Shown here: piece after piece, positions 11,501-21,401 of the stretch
Numbering within the stretch: position 1 is the stretch's first letter
Layout: every line of letters starts with the position of its first letter
Assembly (NCBI GenBank): GCA_012862575.1
Contig: BLSF01000017.1
Coordinates: 577,889-641,888 of the forward strand
DNA: 64,000 nt
Reading direction: 5' to 3'
DNA from: Parietichytrium sp. I65-24A
Taxonomy: Eukaryota; Sar; Bigyra; Thraustochytrida; Thraustochytriidae
Notes under the pieces: model-generated
The model's database searches: none
Seen by the model: only the letters and a program-made list of their open reading frames with translations
Told to the model about the DNA's origin: nothing
Position numbers and translations under genes: made by a program

Positions 11501-13000
11501 AATCCAACTGGCCGGATCGTGTCCAGGTTCTCTAAGGATTTGTTCACACTGGATATGGAAGTGCCTCAGCTCCTTCTAAACCTCATGTTTCTCTTCTTGG
11601 CGGTACTTTTTGCTATCGGCCTGGTTGGCTTTGCGACGCCATATTTTCTCATCTCAGTGCCAATCCTGTTTCTGATTTACTTGCGCATTCTGAACTATTA
11701 CCGGCCCTTGTTGCGCGCAACAAAGCGTTTGGAAGCCGTCAGTCGCAGCCCAATCTACTCGCACTTTGGTGAAACACTCACGGGTCTTTCGACGATTCGA
11801 GCGTATGGCGTTTCGGCGTCCTTCATGCAAGAAAACGCCTCGATGGTCAATTCCAACATCAAGGGATGGTACATGATGCAATCGATCGATGCATGGTTGG
11901 CAGTGCGCCTCGAAATGATTGGAGCGACAATGGCGGTCGTGGCATCTGCTCTGGCAGTTTGGTCGGCGTCTGAGCAGGGGATCACCCCAGGACTTGCTGG
12001 ACTTTCGTTAAACTTTGCCTTGTCCTTGACTGCGTTTCTCGAGGGAACAGTTGTTGCATTTGCGCGTTTTGAAGCTGCCGCAAATACGGTGGAGCGCGTT
12101 CAGCATTACTCACAAAACTTGCCGCAGGAAGCGGATTTCAAATCAAGCCGCGCTCCACCTCCACAGTGGCCAAACGCAGGTCAGATTGAACTGCGCGACC
12201 TACGAATGAAGTACCGTGAGAACACACCTCTGGTGCTCCGCGGAATCACTGTGACATTTGAAGGTGGCCAGCGCGTTGGCATCTGTGGGCGAACTGGTTC
12301 AGGAAAGAGCTCGCTTTTGTTGGCCCTTTTGCGCCTGGTAGAACCGCAACCTCAAGATAACGGGGATGGGAGCGTGTGGATCGACGGAATAGACTGCAGC
12401 AAAATTGGCCTGCACGAGCTGCGCAAGAAGATCAGTATTGTCCCACAAAACCCAGTCATGTTTAGCGGAACCATTCGCTCCAACTTGGATCCCTTCAACC
12501 AGTTTAAAGATGAGGAGATTTGGGATGCCCTCGAAAGCTGTCGGGTCAAGTCTGCGGTCGTAGATGCTGGTGGCTTGGATGGCAAGGTGAGCGAGTACGG
12601 CGAGAATTTTTCGCAAGGCCAGAGGCAGTTGCTGTGTTTTGCAAGAAGCATTCTTGGAAAGAACCAGATCCTGCTCCTGGACGAAGCCACGAGCTCGGTT
12701 GATTTTGGAACCGATGCCGTAATCCAAGAAACTATTCGGACAAAGTTCACGGGATGCACGATCTTAACCATCGCACATCGTCTGAACACGATCATTGACA
12801 GCGACCGCGTTCTCGTTCTGGATCATGGAGAGGTCGCAGAGTTTGACTCGCCCAATAACTTGTTGTCTGACAAGCGATCAGCATTTTCAGGAATGGTGGA
12901 CGAGCTCGGCCCGCGAATGGCCGACAAGCTGCGCCGAGCGGCGCGTTCCGGGCGCATGTCTATGAAGCTCCTGGAAAGCGCAGAGTCTAGCGATGAGTAA
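8600..13000 (+). CDS. ABC transporter, subfamily C (MRP-type full transporter)
   Basis: Single exon, 1466 residues, starting at an ATG just after duplication II. The order is a Ser/Arg-rich cytosolic N-terminus (about 130 residues), TMD1, NBD1, linker, TMD2, NBD2. There is no TMD0, so it resembles short ABCCs. NBD1 has Walker A GPVGSGKSS (about 619-627), signature LSGGQKQR (about 709) and Walker B IIILDDP (about 729-735). NBD2 has Walker A GRTGSGKSS (about 1230-1238), signature FSQGQRQ (about 1337-1343) and Walker B ILLLDEAT (about 1357-1364). NBD1 carries Asp instead of the catalytic Glu, and VTNQ where an H-loop His is expected. NBD2 keeps Glu and the His (IAHRL). Family members export conjugates and organic anions across plasma or vacuolar membranes; the substrate here is unknown. 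Confidence 0.95.
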   Translation: MSSDENQIVSFAAALPEEMEEESETRSRDSRRSSRSQSSAVKESARAESSSGSRRSRGSDRDETRRISGRSSGIRSTESSRPLKENSSGVSIRLEEGDEPSTDVVVAVPKVGIQSAEVKAGLLSRAFFSWVSPMLKFAHRKWKKEGLETEQDDLWEVIPSDNTWKLSEDFENSLAKWKQAHKIKHKKKKTALSHDEEAWSVEEMKSMLSSSLWRGIRARMYWAGIFKFVNTVIQFGYPVILNEILKALTLLYLGSTEDGVEWKAYVWVGAFAAILVLRALTFQAFQFMSLRCGWQVQSILTTAVYRKTLRMSAAGRQKMTVGQIVNLMQLDATKIQRFISLFHNIWDGLLQILGYLGLLFFYLGWPIFLSFGVLFISAPVVLLVFSKIASFQKKMVKITDERVKLTNEVLQGMNAIKMAAWEESYTNAIDTFRKLELVQLKKFAYFLSFGFAFMLSLPTFIAVVDIGVYAYLTDLEGRLIDAATLFTAISTFAILQGPILIYPSTLAAMVMALDSRRRLAEFFSVDDLDEEDENETAKHKSSRHAIEITNGAFSWGAPADDDEDEQGSKTKAVKKQKKASRAAAQEGPEEPEGKVNISRIVLEDINLKIKRGSLVAVIGPVGSGKSSLVNSMIHEMHARSGEVRVSGSVAYVAQTAWIFNDTVRENILFGEPMNEARYRRVLEACQLTRDMEIFEDGDRTVIGERGINLSGGQKQRISLARAAYSNRDIIILDDPLSALDPEVARSVFNNCISKMLRGKTVVLVTNQLYFLPDCDQVVVLDAPPECPGRIQENGTYSELISAGLDFSRLMQQFQGGQSDVKDGDKEQSKSIQGDAKPTEEPLNSDKAEDLIQAEERNNGAVSIASYMFYIRAGGVCAFVFTFMMYILNEVAMLGNRGWVTLWVDDAAYENNTIVFYLAGYGLTALASMLLMSMALAFMLMFGVRASKKLHGNMLGHVLRAPMSFYDTNPTGRIVSRFSKDLFTLDMEVPQLLLNLMFLFLAVLFAIGLVGFATPYFLISVPILFLIYLRILNYYRPLLRATKRLEAVSRSPIYSHFGETLTGLSTIRAYGVSASFMQENASMVNSNIKGWYMMQSIDAWLAVRLEMIGATMAVVASALAVWSASEQGITPGLAGLSLNFALSLTAFLEGTVVAFARFEAAANTVERVQHYSQNLPQEADFKSSRAPPPQWPNAGQIELRDLRMKYRENTPLVLRGITVTFEGGQRVGICGRTGSGKSSLLLALLRLVEPQPQDNGDGSVWIDGIDCSKIGLHELRKKISIVPQNPVMFSGTIRSNLDPFNQFKDEEIWDALESCRVKSAVVDAGGLDGKVSEYGENFSQGQRQLLCFARSILGKNQILLLDEATSSVDFGTDAVIQETIRTKFTGCTILTIAHRLNTIIDSDRVLVLDHGEVAEFDSPNNLLSDKRSAFSGMVDELGPRMADKLRRAARSGRMSMKLLESAESSDE

Positions 13001-13294
13001 AGATCGCGCTGTGCACAATCACTATGTAAGAAATTCAATACAAGTTAACAGGTGGTACTCTTCTCTCTTTCAACAAAACGTATCCATCGATGCCTTGTTC
13101 AGTTCAGAGGCTCTTGAGTTGCTTCATGAACATAGCGACGGGTAATTCTCGTGTGTGACAGCTGTCCCGTTCCCCTGCAGGGACTCAAAGCCGAAAAACG
13201 GGACGAAAGAAAGAGGTGAATCACAAAAACGTCGATCTATAACTAATTGTGTTTTATGTCTTGTCAGTGTCTTGTCAATGGAACAGAAAGAGCT

Positions 13295-14557
13295 TCAACA
13301 ATCCTTTGGCGATCCAGTTTCCAGGTCGACAAGGCACAGAGGCTCGTTAGGCGACGGAGTGACGATCTGCGCTCCTGGGCCAGCCTTTGTGTGGATGATG
13401 TACTTTACAGAGCCCCTTTGCGAGGTCGACGAGTCTGTCTGCGGTGGAGTCTTCGTGAGTACTTCTTCTGCACTTAAATTTGTCCGGCCGCGGACGAAGA
13501 GCTGGCCTGGCTCGGCAGCCGCTTCCGCCTCGGAATTGGACGATGGACCAAACTCCGCCAAGAGATGGGCGAGCACGGTTTCGGCGTTGTGTGCCTCCAC
13601 GAAAATTACAGAGTTAGGGCCTGCGTCGTAGGTGTAGGCTGCAATTGGCTTGCCAGCGTCGGTGTTGATTTTGTGCACGAGCTGCACGATGGCGTGGGAA
13701 GTGTCGTTCATGTACTTGATTGGCGGATAAGTATCGAGGCAAGTGGCGTGAAACTGGTTGCTGTCCTTCATGGTAATCTCGGCAAATGTGGCAAAGTCCT
13801 TGTCACTGATAGCCTTCGCCATCGCTTCGATGCGCACTGGCACAACTTTCTCGGCCCGGAACTTGAGCAGCTCGCTGGTGTTCACCGAGTCCGTCATTCC
13901 GCCGGTGGAGCTTGTGGTTTTCTTGTGGTCGCTTACTACGCAGATGAGGGCGTGGATATCCCAGTGGCTCTCCGGGGCCACCTGATCAGCGATGGAGTCC
14001 CACCCATCGGCACGATTCCCCATGGACCACCGCACAAACCCTCCGTACAGCGACCTGGACGCGCTTCCCGATCCCATCCTTGCAATGGCAGTGAGCTCTC
14101 CGGCAAATTCCTCCTTCACTGCGAATAGCTCTGCCAACGCAGCAACCAGGCACGCGTAGCCGGAGGCCGAGCTGGCTAGGCCGGCAGCCGTGGGAAAGCT
14201 ATTGCGCGAGACGATCCTGACGCCGTACTGCTGCCATTCATCCTTGCGCACGAGAATGTTGCCAGCATCGTCCACCTTGTCCTGCGCCCTTTCGCGCATG
14301 GCTTTGAAAACGGCCACGAGGCGCTTGTTGCCTTGCACGTCTTCCTGTCGGCCGTTCAAGAAAACCTCGTCTTGCGAGAGGCCTTTGATGGCTGCCGCGC
14401 TGGTCACCGTGCGAAGGTCCGCTTGGTCCAAGGTCACCGACAGCGAAGAGTTGATCGGGAGATTCACCTTAGCATCGCGCTTGCCCCAGTACTTGATCAC
14501 TGCGATGTTGGTCGGCGCTGTCGCGCACGCCACGATAACCGACTGCTCGCCTGACAT
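13295..14557 (-). CDS. MVD: Diphosphomevalonate decarboxylase
   Basis: Single exon, 420 residues, the usual length for eukaryotic enzymes. It catalyses ATP-dependent decarboxylation of mevalonate 5-diphosphate to isopentenyl diphosphate, the last step of the mevalonate pathway. Seen in the sequence: NIAVIKYWGKRD (about 17-28), the substrate loop LPINSSLSVTL (about 33-43), the GHMP-kinase loop FPTAAGLASSASG (121-133), SRSLYGGFVRW, and YDAGPNSV near 312, which carries the conserved catalytic Asp. ATG at 14557. It is convergent with the ABC transporter, 294 bp apart. TA runs lie about 200 bp upstream and a GTACCGGTAC palindrome about 514 bp upstream. The C-terminal tail is not an obvious peroxisomal signal. 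Confidence 0.95.
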   Translation of the reverse strand: MSGEQSVIVACATAPTNIAVIKYWGKRDAKVNLPINSSLSVTLDQADLRTVTSAAAIKGLSQDEVFLNGRQEDVQGNKRLVAVFKAMRERAQDKVDDAGNILVRKDEWQQYGVRIVSRNSFPTAAGLASSASGYACLVAALAELFAVKEEFAGELTAIARMGSGSASRSLYGGFVRWSMGNRADGWDSIADQVAPESHWDIHALICVVSDHKKTTSSTGGMTDSVNTSELLKFRAEKVVPVRIEAMAKAISDKDFATFAEITMKDSNQFHATCLDTYPPIKYMNDTSHAIVQLVHKINTDAGKPIAAYTYDAGPNSVIFVEAHNAETVLAHLLAEFGPSSNSEAEAAAEPGQLFVRGRTNLSAEEVLTKTPPQTDSSTSQRGSVKYIIHTKAGPGAQIVTPSPNEPLCLVDLETGSPKDC

Positions 14558-14754
14558 CTTATCTTATCTTGCCTTTCCCTCTGCCCGCAAACTTTCCGTA
14601 TACCTGCGCGTCTACGAATACCTTGCGGTCAATTGCACCTCCTCGCACTTGCCAGCCTTGATCTCCCCCGAAACTTGCCCTTTCCTCTCCCGCCGCACAC
14701 CTCAACTCTGCTCTTCTCAACCTCTCGCTCTCTCCGACGGCGCCGCTGGCAGCG

Positions 14755-14800
14755 TATATATATATAAGTGTCCGCGATGGATGATACGATATATATATAA
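14755..14800 (-). promoter_or_regulatory. TA-rich core promoter candidate for MVD
   Basis: Two alternating TA runs (14755-14766 and 14789-14799) lie about 200-240 bp upstream of the MVD start. They could supply a TATA element or simply be a microsatellite. Confidence 0.25.
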
Positions 14801-16708
14801 TGGATGAAGATTATGGATAATGGATAATGGATATGCGTCTGTGTGTGTGTGTGTGATTGGGGACTGGCGCTGTGGTCGCCAGGTTGCCTCTGAGCGCCGT
14901 GGGATATATGTATTTTTTTAAGTAGATGAACGAGAAAGATGAGAGATAGAAAGAGCGAATGGGTTTTGTAGTTTAGAAGTATGGATAGTTATGAAATGCT
15001 TGCGCGTACTTTTACTCTCCTGAGCTCAGCTGCGAAATTGAATGAGGACGATGACGATGACGTGATGCAGGTACCGGTACCGCAGGCGATTGTGATTGCG
15101 ATTGCCTATGCTTTTTACTTATTGCTGCTGTGCTTTCACTTTGACACAGTTTTAAATAGAGCACAAGAGAGCGAGACACTTCCACCGCCGTTGCCACGTT
15201 GATTCACAATGTCAATCAATCTTGATTCATTCAATCAATCAGCATCACAAAGCCACATGCATACATAGACGCAGATGGACCAACCAAACAAACCAAACTA
15301 AGTCAAAACAGGTCATTGTGTTGGCATCTCGCGCTCGCTGAGTCCGAGTCGAGACTCGATGCGTCAATGTTGGCGCAAGCGGCCGTGCTACTCGCCAGCA
15401 TAGACCACACTACGCTCCTGCGAGGACGCTGCGCTCACATCTTGCCCGCCATCTTTGTTGGCGCATTCCAGTCAGACAGACTTTGGGATACGCTAGCTAG
15501 CTAACCACTTCAGCGTAGCGCACGAGTCGAGCAGAGCGTAACGAACAACGAACTCGCGGTCAGACACTGCCTCGACTAGCTCGTCTCCGTCTACAGTATC
15601 TGTGCAAGCTCGGTTGGACGGAAAGGGATGCCATGATGATCAGCTTGAGACTGATGGATTGGTTGATTTCTTTAATTTCGGCTTCGATTTCAACTTCGAA
15701 AAAAGACGAGTGCCGCCGAGTCGAGATGATGATGGTCGGGCAAGTCGTTGTGTTCTTTTGAGGAACTTTATTTTGTTTTCGGTTTGGTTTGCTTGGTTTA
15801 ATTTGATTTTGGTTTGGTCTTGGTTTTGTTTTGATTTGGTTTAGTTTGATAATGGGAATAGGAATGCCGCTCAAGCGCTCACGCGAATGCAATCTCCATG
15901 GCCGATGGGCGCCGATGCTGGCGCTCGTTTCGCATACAAAAGGTCTAAAGAGAAAGTCGGAACGAGCATTTGACCCTTGGGACTTGATAACGAAAGTCAA
16001 AGCGAAGAGACCTTCGATGTGGATCACTGCAACGCGGTGGCGTACGAACGTCTTCGCGGGCTTCGCGAATCGAAGCTGGCCACGATACAGGTACGTTTGT
16101 ATTTAACGACGATGGCGTCCACGAATCGCAAAACCTGCGGCGATGCTGGCGATGCATTGATTCTGCAAGAAGAAGCAATGGATGACTGGCTGCGCAGTAA
16201 CCAAATAGCGAAGAGTCATCAGACAGTTTCAGACCGAGCAAGCGCGGCCGCATCATGATCTTGAGAATCGCGCAAGACCTCCACCGTTTGTTTGATCAGC
16301 GTCGAGTTCCAACCCAAGTCAACTCAAATTACTTGAGCTCAATTTAGTTCAAATCAATTCATTTCTTTTCAACGAACACTTCAATTCACAATCATCGAAA
16401 CGACGATAAACCTATCTCGCAAAACAAAACAATACAATACAAAACCAAACAACTTTCGTATGAGCACCGGTACTGACAGTGAGCAGCCAAAACAAGATCC
16501 ACAAACTACAATCACCGGTACCCAAAAACCGTTCCGCAATCTCCCCTCGCTGCTCCGCGCACGAGTACGTACGCACACACTTCTCCTGCGTCCCACCCTA
16601 GCCTCTAACCTAACCTAAACTAACCTAACCTAGCCCATTCCCCTATTCCCCGCAGCACAAGTGAAATCGTCCCCCACACGTCCCACAGTAAGCGACCCCA
16701 CAGTTGGG

Positions 16709-16745
<37 letters not shown>

Positions 16746-16758
16746 GGAAAAGGAAAGA
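14801..16758. other. Divergent MVD / dynein-light-chain intergenic region
   Basis: About 2 kb between divergently transcribed genes. It contains a GT microsatellite (about 14836-14852), GTACCGGTAC at 15071-15080, related ACCGGTAC cores at 16465-16474 and 16514-16523, poly-TTTGG-like sequence near 15780-15850, and a (GA)n tract at about 16711-16742 just before the dynein light chain start. An open frame at 15977-16258 with a CAG|GTACGT donor-like site looks weakly protein-like but has no ATG start or recognisable partner exon. Confidence 0.4.
16711..16742. repeat. (GA)n microsatellite
   Basis: Perfect GA dinucleotide tract ending 17 bp upstream of the dynein light chain ATG. It probably lies in the 5' UTR or core promoter. 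Confidence 0.9.
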
Positions 16759-17531
16759 ATGGGAGCAGAGAGCGAGGCGGCCACCACCTTTGCAGGCGTT
16801 CGAGAGAGCGTGTTCGCAGCAGGAAGGCAAGTGGTGGATGCAGAGTTAGCCGAGTTGGAGAGCTATCATGTGACCAAGGTGAGTGAATGAAAGAGTGAAT
16901 GAAAGTGTGACCGTTCGTCCGGAGGTATATTGGATAAGAGAGAATGTGGGATAAGAAAAGAGAAGAGAAGAGGAAGAGCTGCCTTTGGCGGTTGGTAAAT
17001 GTAGCTCATTTTGGCTACATTGACATTGGCGATGCTTTGCAGCGGGAATCAAGAGACCATTTCGGCCCTCCCAGGGAAGGAAGATGCGCTGGGATATGTT
17101 GAGCCTTGTCTGGAAGACGGGATCGACGAACGCAGTCTGCGACAAGTGTTTCGGGGTCTGTCGGGTATCGGAACGGGGATGTGGGGATGTTCGCTAACCG
17201 TGAAAGTGCTCAGTGTCAGGAGAAGTCCACGGAAGTTGCTGAGAAAGTGGCCAAGGCCCTGGAGAGCGTCTCTTCTGAATTCAAATTCATTGGTGAGTGA
17301 GAATGATTTTGATTTTGCTGCGTATGTCTTGCAGATGTACTTGCTGACGGATGGCTTGTTGTGAATGCGTGAATTCCAGTGTCGTGCGTGCTCCTCCCCA
17401 AGACCAAACTCACAGCGTTGCACATGAGCAATGCGAGCGTGTGGGACGTCACCACAGACGGGGTCTGCACGGTACAGTTGGAAAATAATGCCGTCATGTG
17501 CATTGTAAATATATTTGCAGTACTTCACTAA
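16759..17531 (+). CDS. DYNLT: Dynein light chain, Tctex/DYNLT family (3 exons)
   Basis: Spliced gene: exons 16759-16878, 17214-17292 and 17380-17531, giving 116 residues (human DYNLT1 has 113). All introns are GT-AG, and intron 1 has a CTAAC branch-site match 17 nt before its end. The second half is diagnostic: EFKFIVSCVLLPK, then SVWDVTTDGVCTVQLEN and VMCIVNIFAVLH, matching the KYIVTCV, FWDSSTDGSCTVRWEN and YCIVSAF segments of Tctex-1. The first exons supply the amphipathic helices. The protein dimerises on the dynein intermediate chain and binds cargo; in flagellates it also occurs in axonemal dyneins. It ends only 23 bp from the stop of the next gene on the opposite strand. Confidence 0.9.
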
Positions 17532-17554
17532 TTAGTCGTAGACTCAGAAACAAG

Positions 17555-20358
17555 TTAGCGTAAGCGAGATTTATTCTTCACCGCCTCCATGACAAGCATT
17601 TCTAAAATGTCGTCATCTTCATCTTCCAGCGACAGGTCCCCGTGGCTTTTGTCTCCAGGCGTACTGACCCGAGACTCCACTCTCGGCTCGTCGCGGAGGA
17701 GCTGCGAAGCAATCTGTGCAAGTGTTAGATTCTCCGCCGAGCTCGGTGTCACGGGTCGCTCCAGCGAGCGAACTGGGTCTGGCTCAAGAGCAACCTTGTC
17801 GTCGCGCCTTTGATGCTGGGATTCTGCCGGGTTCTTTCGTGACAGCCCTAGACCTGGCAGCAAACCGCGCCGTTCAGCATCTTGCAGCGTATGGAGTAGA
17901 GCATTTCGCTCTTTGCGAAGACTCCGAGCTTCTGCCTCCCTATCTTGAAGGCGGGCCTCTAGATACTCTGTTCGCGCGTGCTCTTCGGCCTCTATCTTTG
18001 CCTGGGTGCGCATAAGGTCTCTCTCTAGTTGGCGTATTTTTGAGAGCGCCTCGTTTAGACTCTCTTCCGCAGCCTCTCGTTCTTCTTCCATCGCTCTCTC
18101 AACCTCTTGCTCCCGGAGAGCCGCTCGGCGACCATACTCCTCGCGCTCTTGGGCGCTCTCTGCCGTTATAGACTTTAATTCGGCTTCCTTTCTCTGCATG
18201 CTTGATCTTGCACGCTCCAATTCGCGTTCCGTATGCTCCAGCCTCTCACGCAAAACACTAGATTCGGTTTCTTTTGCGGTCAGGTCATTAGTTGCAGCAT
18301 GAAGTTCGTTCTGTATAGCGCCAAGTTTTCTGCTGCTCTCCTTGCCGCGCTTCAAAAGAGCGTCGATTTTGCCCTCCAGCAATGAAGCGGCACGTTTTGA
18401 TGACTCAAACTTTTGAAATGACCTGTAAGAGCCATTTTTCAGTATTAGTTTACCCGATTTTGCGACCCAAAACAAGCAAAACCGAAACCGAAACCGAAAC
18501 CAAAATGAAAACCAATACCAAAAGCGCGTTCGGAACTTACCGAGTGCAGCGATCCCTGCATGTTTCTGAGAGGGTTTTGCAATCCCTCTGAAAACCCCTC
18601 GAGAAATCTAGCATCGCAGCTCGGACCTTTGCATGGTCTTTTCTCATTCCTTCTAGCCGAAGCTCACAGTCTTCGGCGAGCTCGCCTTTCTCACGAAGAT
18701 ACCTGGCGGCTGTGTTGCGCTCGTTCAAGAGCTGACATTGCTTCTTTTTCAAACCTGCTATCTCTTCTAGTAAACCGACTCGCTCCATCTCCGCCACCTC
18801 GGCTGCCTGTGCAGCCAATAACTTTGAGCTCTCGTCTTGGACTATTAGCTGGAAAGCCTTCTTTCTCCAGGAAAGTACAAGCGCCTTCATTTCTGCAAAA
18901 CCTTCTGGATTTTCTTTGCTTGCAGCTTGAGCGTCAAAGAGAGCCTTTTCCTGAGCCAGCAACAATCGCTCGAGCGCCTTTGCCCTTGACTCTGTATCGA
19001 CATTCCTGCCCTGCGTCTGAGAGAGGAGCCTTCGTTTTACATCCGCAAGCCGTTTTTCATTTTGAATAGATTGCGCGAGCTCTTCACGGAGTCGAGCAAC
19101 TTGTTCATTTGCGTCCACGCCTCCACGTTTTTCAGCCTCTAAAGCATCCTTTGTCTCGCTCAATTCTTGCTCCATGCTCCGAAGCCGAAGCTTCAATTCC
19201 GCGACTTTAGGGTCTACACAGGTTTCGGTCTGCACTTGTACAGAAAAGGCCCTAGAAGCCTCGGTCTGCACACTCTGCGCGCTGGTTAATTTGTTGCTCT
19301 TACTCTCTGTCTGAGATCCTGTCGATGCCACCTCATTTGGCGTCTGTGTTTGCATAGCATTTCCGATCGAAACCTGTGTTTCTTGCTCCAACTGATGCTC
19401 ATTTACTGAGGCTTGGGTCTGCGTTTCTGATGATCGAGCGAGCTGAGGAGCGCTCTTCTCCTCTTCAAGCTGAGCGAGGATCGCAATTACCGTTTGGCGC
19501 TCCTCCTCCATAGCAGCTCGCTCCTTCCGCAGCTCTGCGCGCGCAAACTCTAATTTCTCGATTTTGTGGTCCAGACGCCGACTCAGTCTTTCCTCTTCTT
19601 CTTGCCGCCTCCGTGCGCGATCCTCATGCTCCCTTTCCGTCTGAATAGATGTGTCTTGTCGCCGCGAAACCTCCGTCCCAACAATCTGAACCGGAGTAAC
19701 CACCGGCTTTTCTTCGGCCCGAGAAATGACGACGCCGTCCAGAGTTTGCAGCCACGGCAGCCGATTGGCAACTATCGCTCTGTACCTCGGATGATTGCAG
19801 ATCGGCGAGCCTGAGAGAGTCAGGTGCTTGAGCGTTGCAGAGAGCGAGTCTGTGAAGAACTGTTAAAATGCCGGGGTTCCCAATGTCGTCAAATCGTTAA
19901 AGAGCCAATTTCTGACAAACTTACCAAGACCGCTCAAGGATTCAAGCGAGCGCAGTTGCGAATAGCTCAAATCAAGCTTCACAATAGGAGGCGCCGGTGC
20001 ATCTTCAGGCAACGGAGCCACGTGCTTGACCAAATTGAAGGACAAATCCACCGTCGCTAACGCCTGTAAAGCAGCCAGCTCTTTCAAATCGCAAACTGCA
20101 ACACAATTTCGAGACAAGTTCAGCTCCCGAAGAGAGGACAGCGTCTCTAGATTCTGCAACGCCTCAATCTCTGCGCCGCCACGTGCATTCCATCAGCATC
20201 TTCGCCCAGAACATCCCATTTTCAATCCAATTTCAACCCAAAACAGCACACTTACTATTTCCGGACAGATCCAAACTCGCCAGCCCAGGGTACGCGAGTC
20301 TTATCTGTCGCACAAGCGCTGGCGAGAGGCTCGAAATTACTGCAATGGAAGATGCCAT
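17555..20358 (-). CDS. Leucine-rich-repeat / coiled-coil protein (centrosomal type, 4 exons)
   Basis: Spliced minus-strand gene: exons 20256-20358, 19925-20170, 18541-19849 and 17555-18422. Together they give 841 codons plus stop with all phases consistent. Residues about 25-150 are SDS22-type leucine-rich repeats (LASLDLSGN, LRELNLSRN, IVKLDLSYSQL) closed by a cap with SGSPICNHPRYR and LPWLQTLDG. The remaining roughly 650 residues are almost continuous charged coiled coil. This LRR-plus-long-coil plan matches centrosomal proteins such as LRRCC1, but I cannot show orthology. Introns are 85, 75 and 118 bp; the last holds AACCGA repeats. I chose the ATG at 20358; an in-frame ATG 19 codons upstream has low-complexity sequence. 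It is tail to tail with the dynein light chain gene and head to head with the DENN gene. Confidence 0.85.
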
Positions 20359-20415
20359 TCTGCTTAATCTGCTCTCAGTTTTCCACCGCCTAACTTTGCA
20401 CTTTCCTTTTTGCAC

Positions 20416-21401
20416 TTTGCACTTTCCATAGATTGAAAGATTGATTGTTCTTGACTACTTTCCACTTTCCATAGATTGATTTAATTGACTACCACGCCTA
20501 CGCTCTCAAGCATTATTACACAAAACGCTACATACAACGCTAGTTACTGCCGTTTCAGCGGACGTCCTCGAGGACACTTTTTCTCTCTCTCATAGTATGA
20601 TGAGCCTAAGCAAGCTTAACTATTTATATGCAACAAGTAGGGGTGGATAGGGGATTGTTAAGAGCGCGGGGGAAAAAATTGTGGCGAGGGGAGGAGGGAT
20701 GTTATGTGTGAAATTAGAACGGCGGTTGGGGAAACGCAGCGGGAAATCTCGGTGAGAAGTTTGTTGGCTGGCTGGTGTGCAATGCAAAAATAACGTTTTT
20801 TGGGATTGTGTTCGAGGGATACATTTTGGATGCACGTGAAGGAAGGAGTGAATGAATGAATGTGTGATGTCATGGATTGTGAAAGTTGTATGCATTTGGT
20901 GGCGTGTGAAGGAATGCATGTGTTGGAGTTTACCACGTTTCAGATGTCGATGGTTTTTATATTTAATCAGTGGCTGGAGTCGAGTCTTGGAAGAAGATGT
21001 GCAATGAATGCTTTTTCAGTTGGGAAAGGAGCGTTGCCAGCGACGTTGTTTTGATGTTGATGTTGATGTAGTTGTTGTTGATGTTGATGTTGATGTTTTC
21101 GCTGTTGTTGGCGGTTTTGTGCTGTAAGTCCAAGGACAACTTGTGAACTGCTCCAGCTCCTCCAGGAGTTCGTATGAATTGGCGTGTCGTGCGACGGTAA
21201 ATTGCGTTACAAACGGAACATTCTCGCTGCCATACTTTGCTTGATCGGAAGACTCATCGGCTGCTGACTCGTTGGTCACCGGCGGCGTTCGCGGCAAAGC
21301 CGAGAAGGAGAGACACTGGAGAGTCCGCAAGTTGCCACGAAGGTCTCCGGTTCACTTTGGGCGGATACGAGGTCGAGGGGAAACGAGGTTCGCGGGCAAA
21401 A
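20416..21401. other. Divergent promoter region with GATGTT repeat
   Basis: About 1 kb between the LRR/coiled-coil gene (-) and the DENN gene (+). It holds an imperfect (GATGTT)n/(GTT)n tract at about 21049-21115. An open minus-strand frame covers about 21016-21350 without any ATG, so I do not call it a gene. Confidence 0.45.

Noticed and set aside
15977-16258. Plus-strand frame with YERLRGLRESKLATIQ and a CAG|GTACGT donor
   Set aside because: Starts only at TTG after a stop, has no convincing upstream or downstream exon, and matches no family.
21016-21351. Minus-strand open frame with LRTLQCLSF and a Thr/Ser repeat
   Set aside because: No ATG in the frame, the Thr/Ser repeat is just the translated GATGTT microsatellite, and it abuts the DENN gene promoter.
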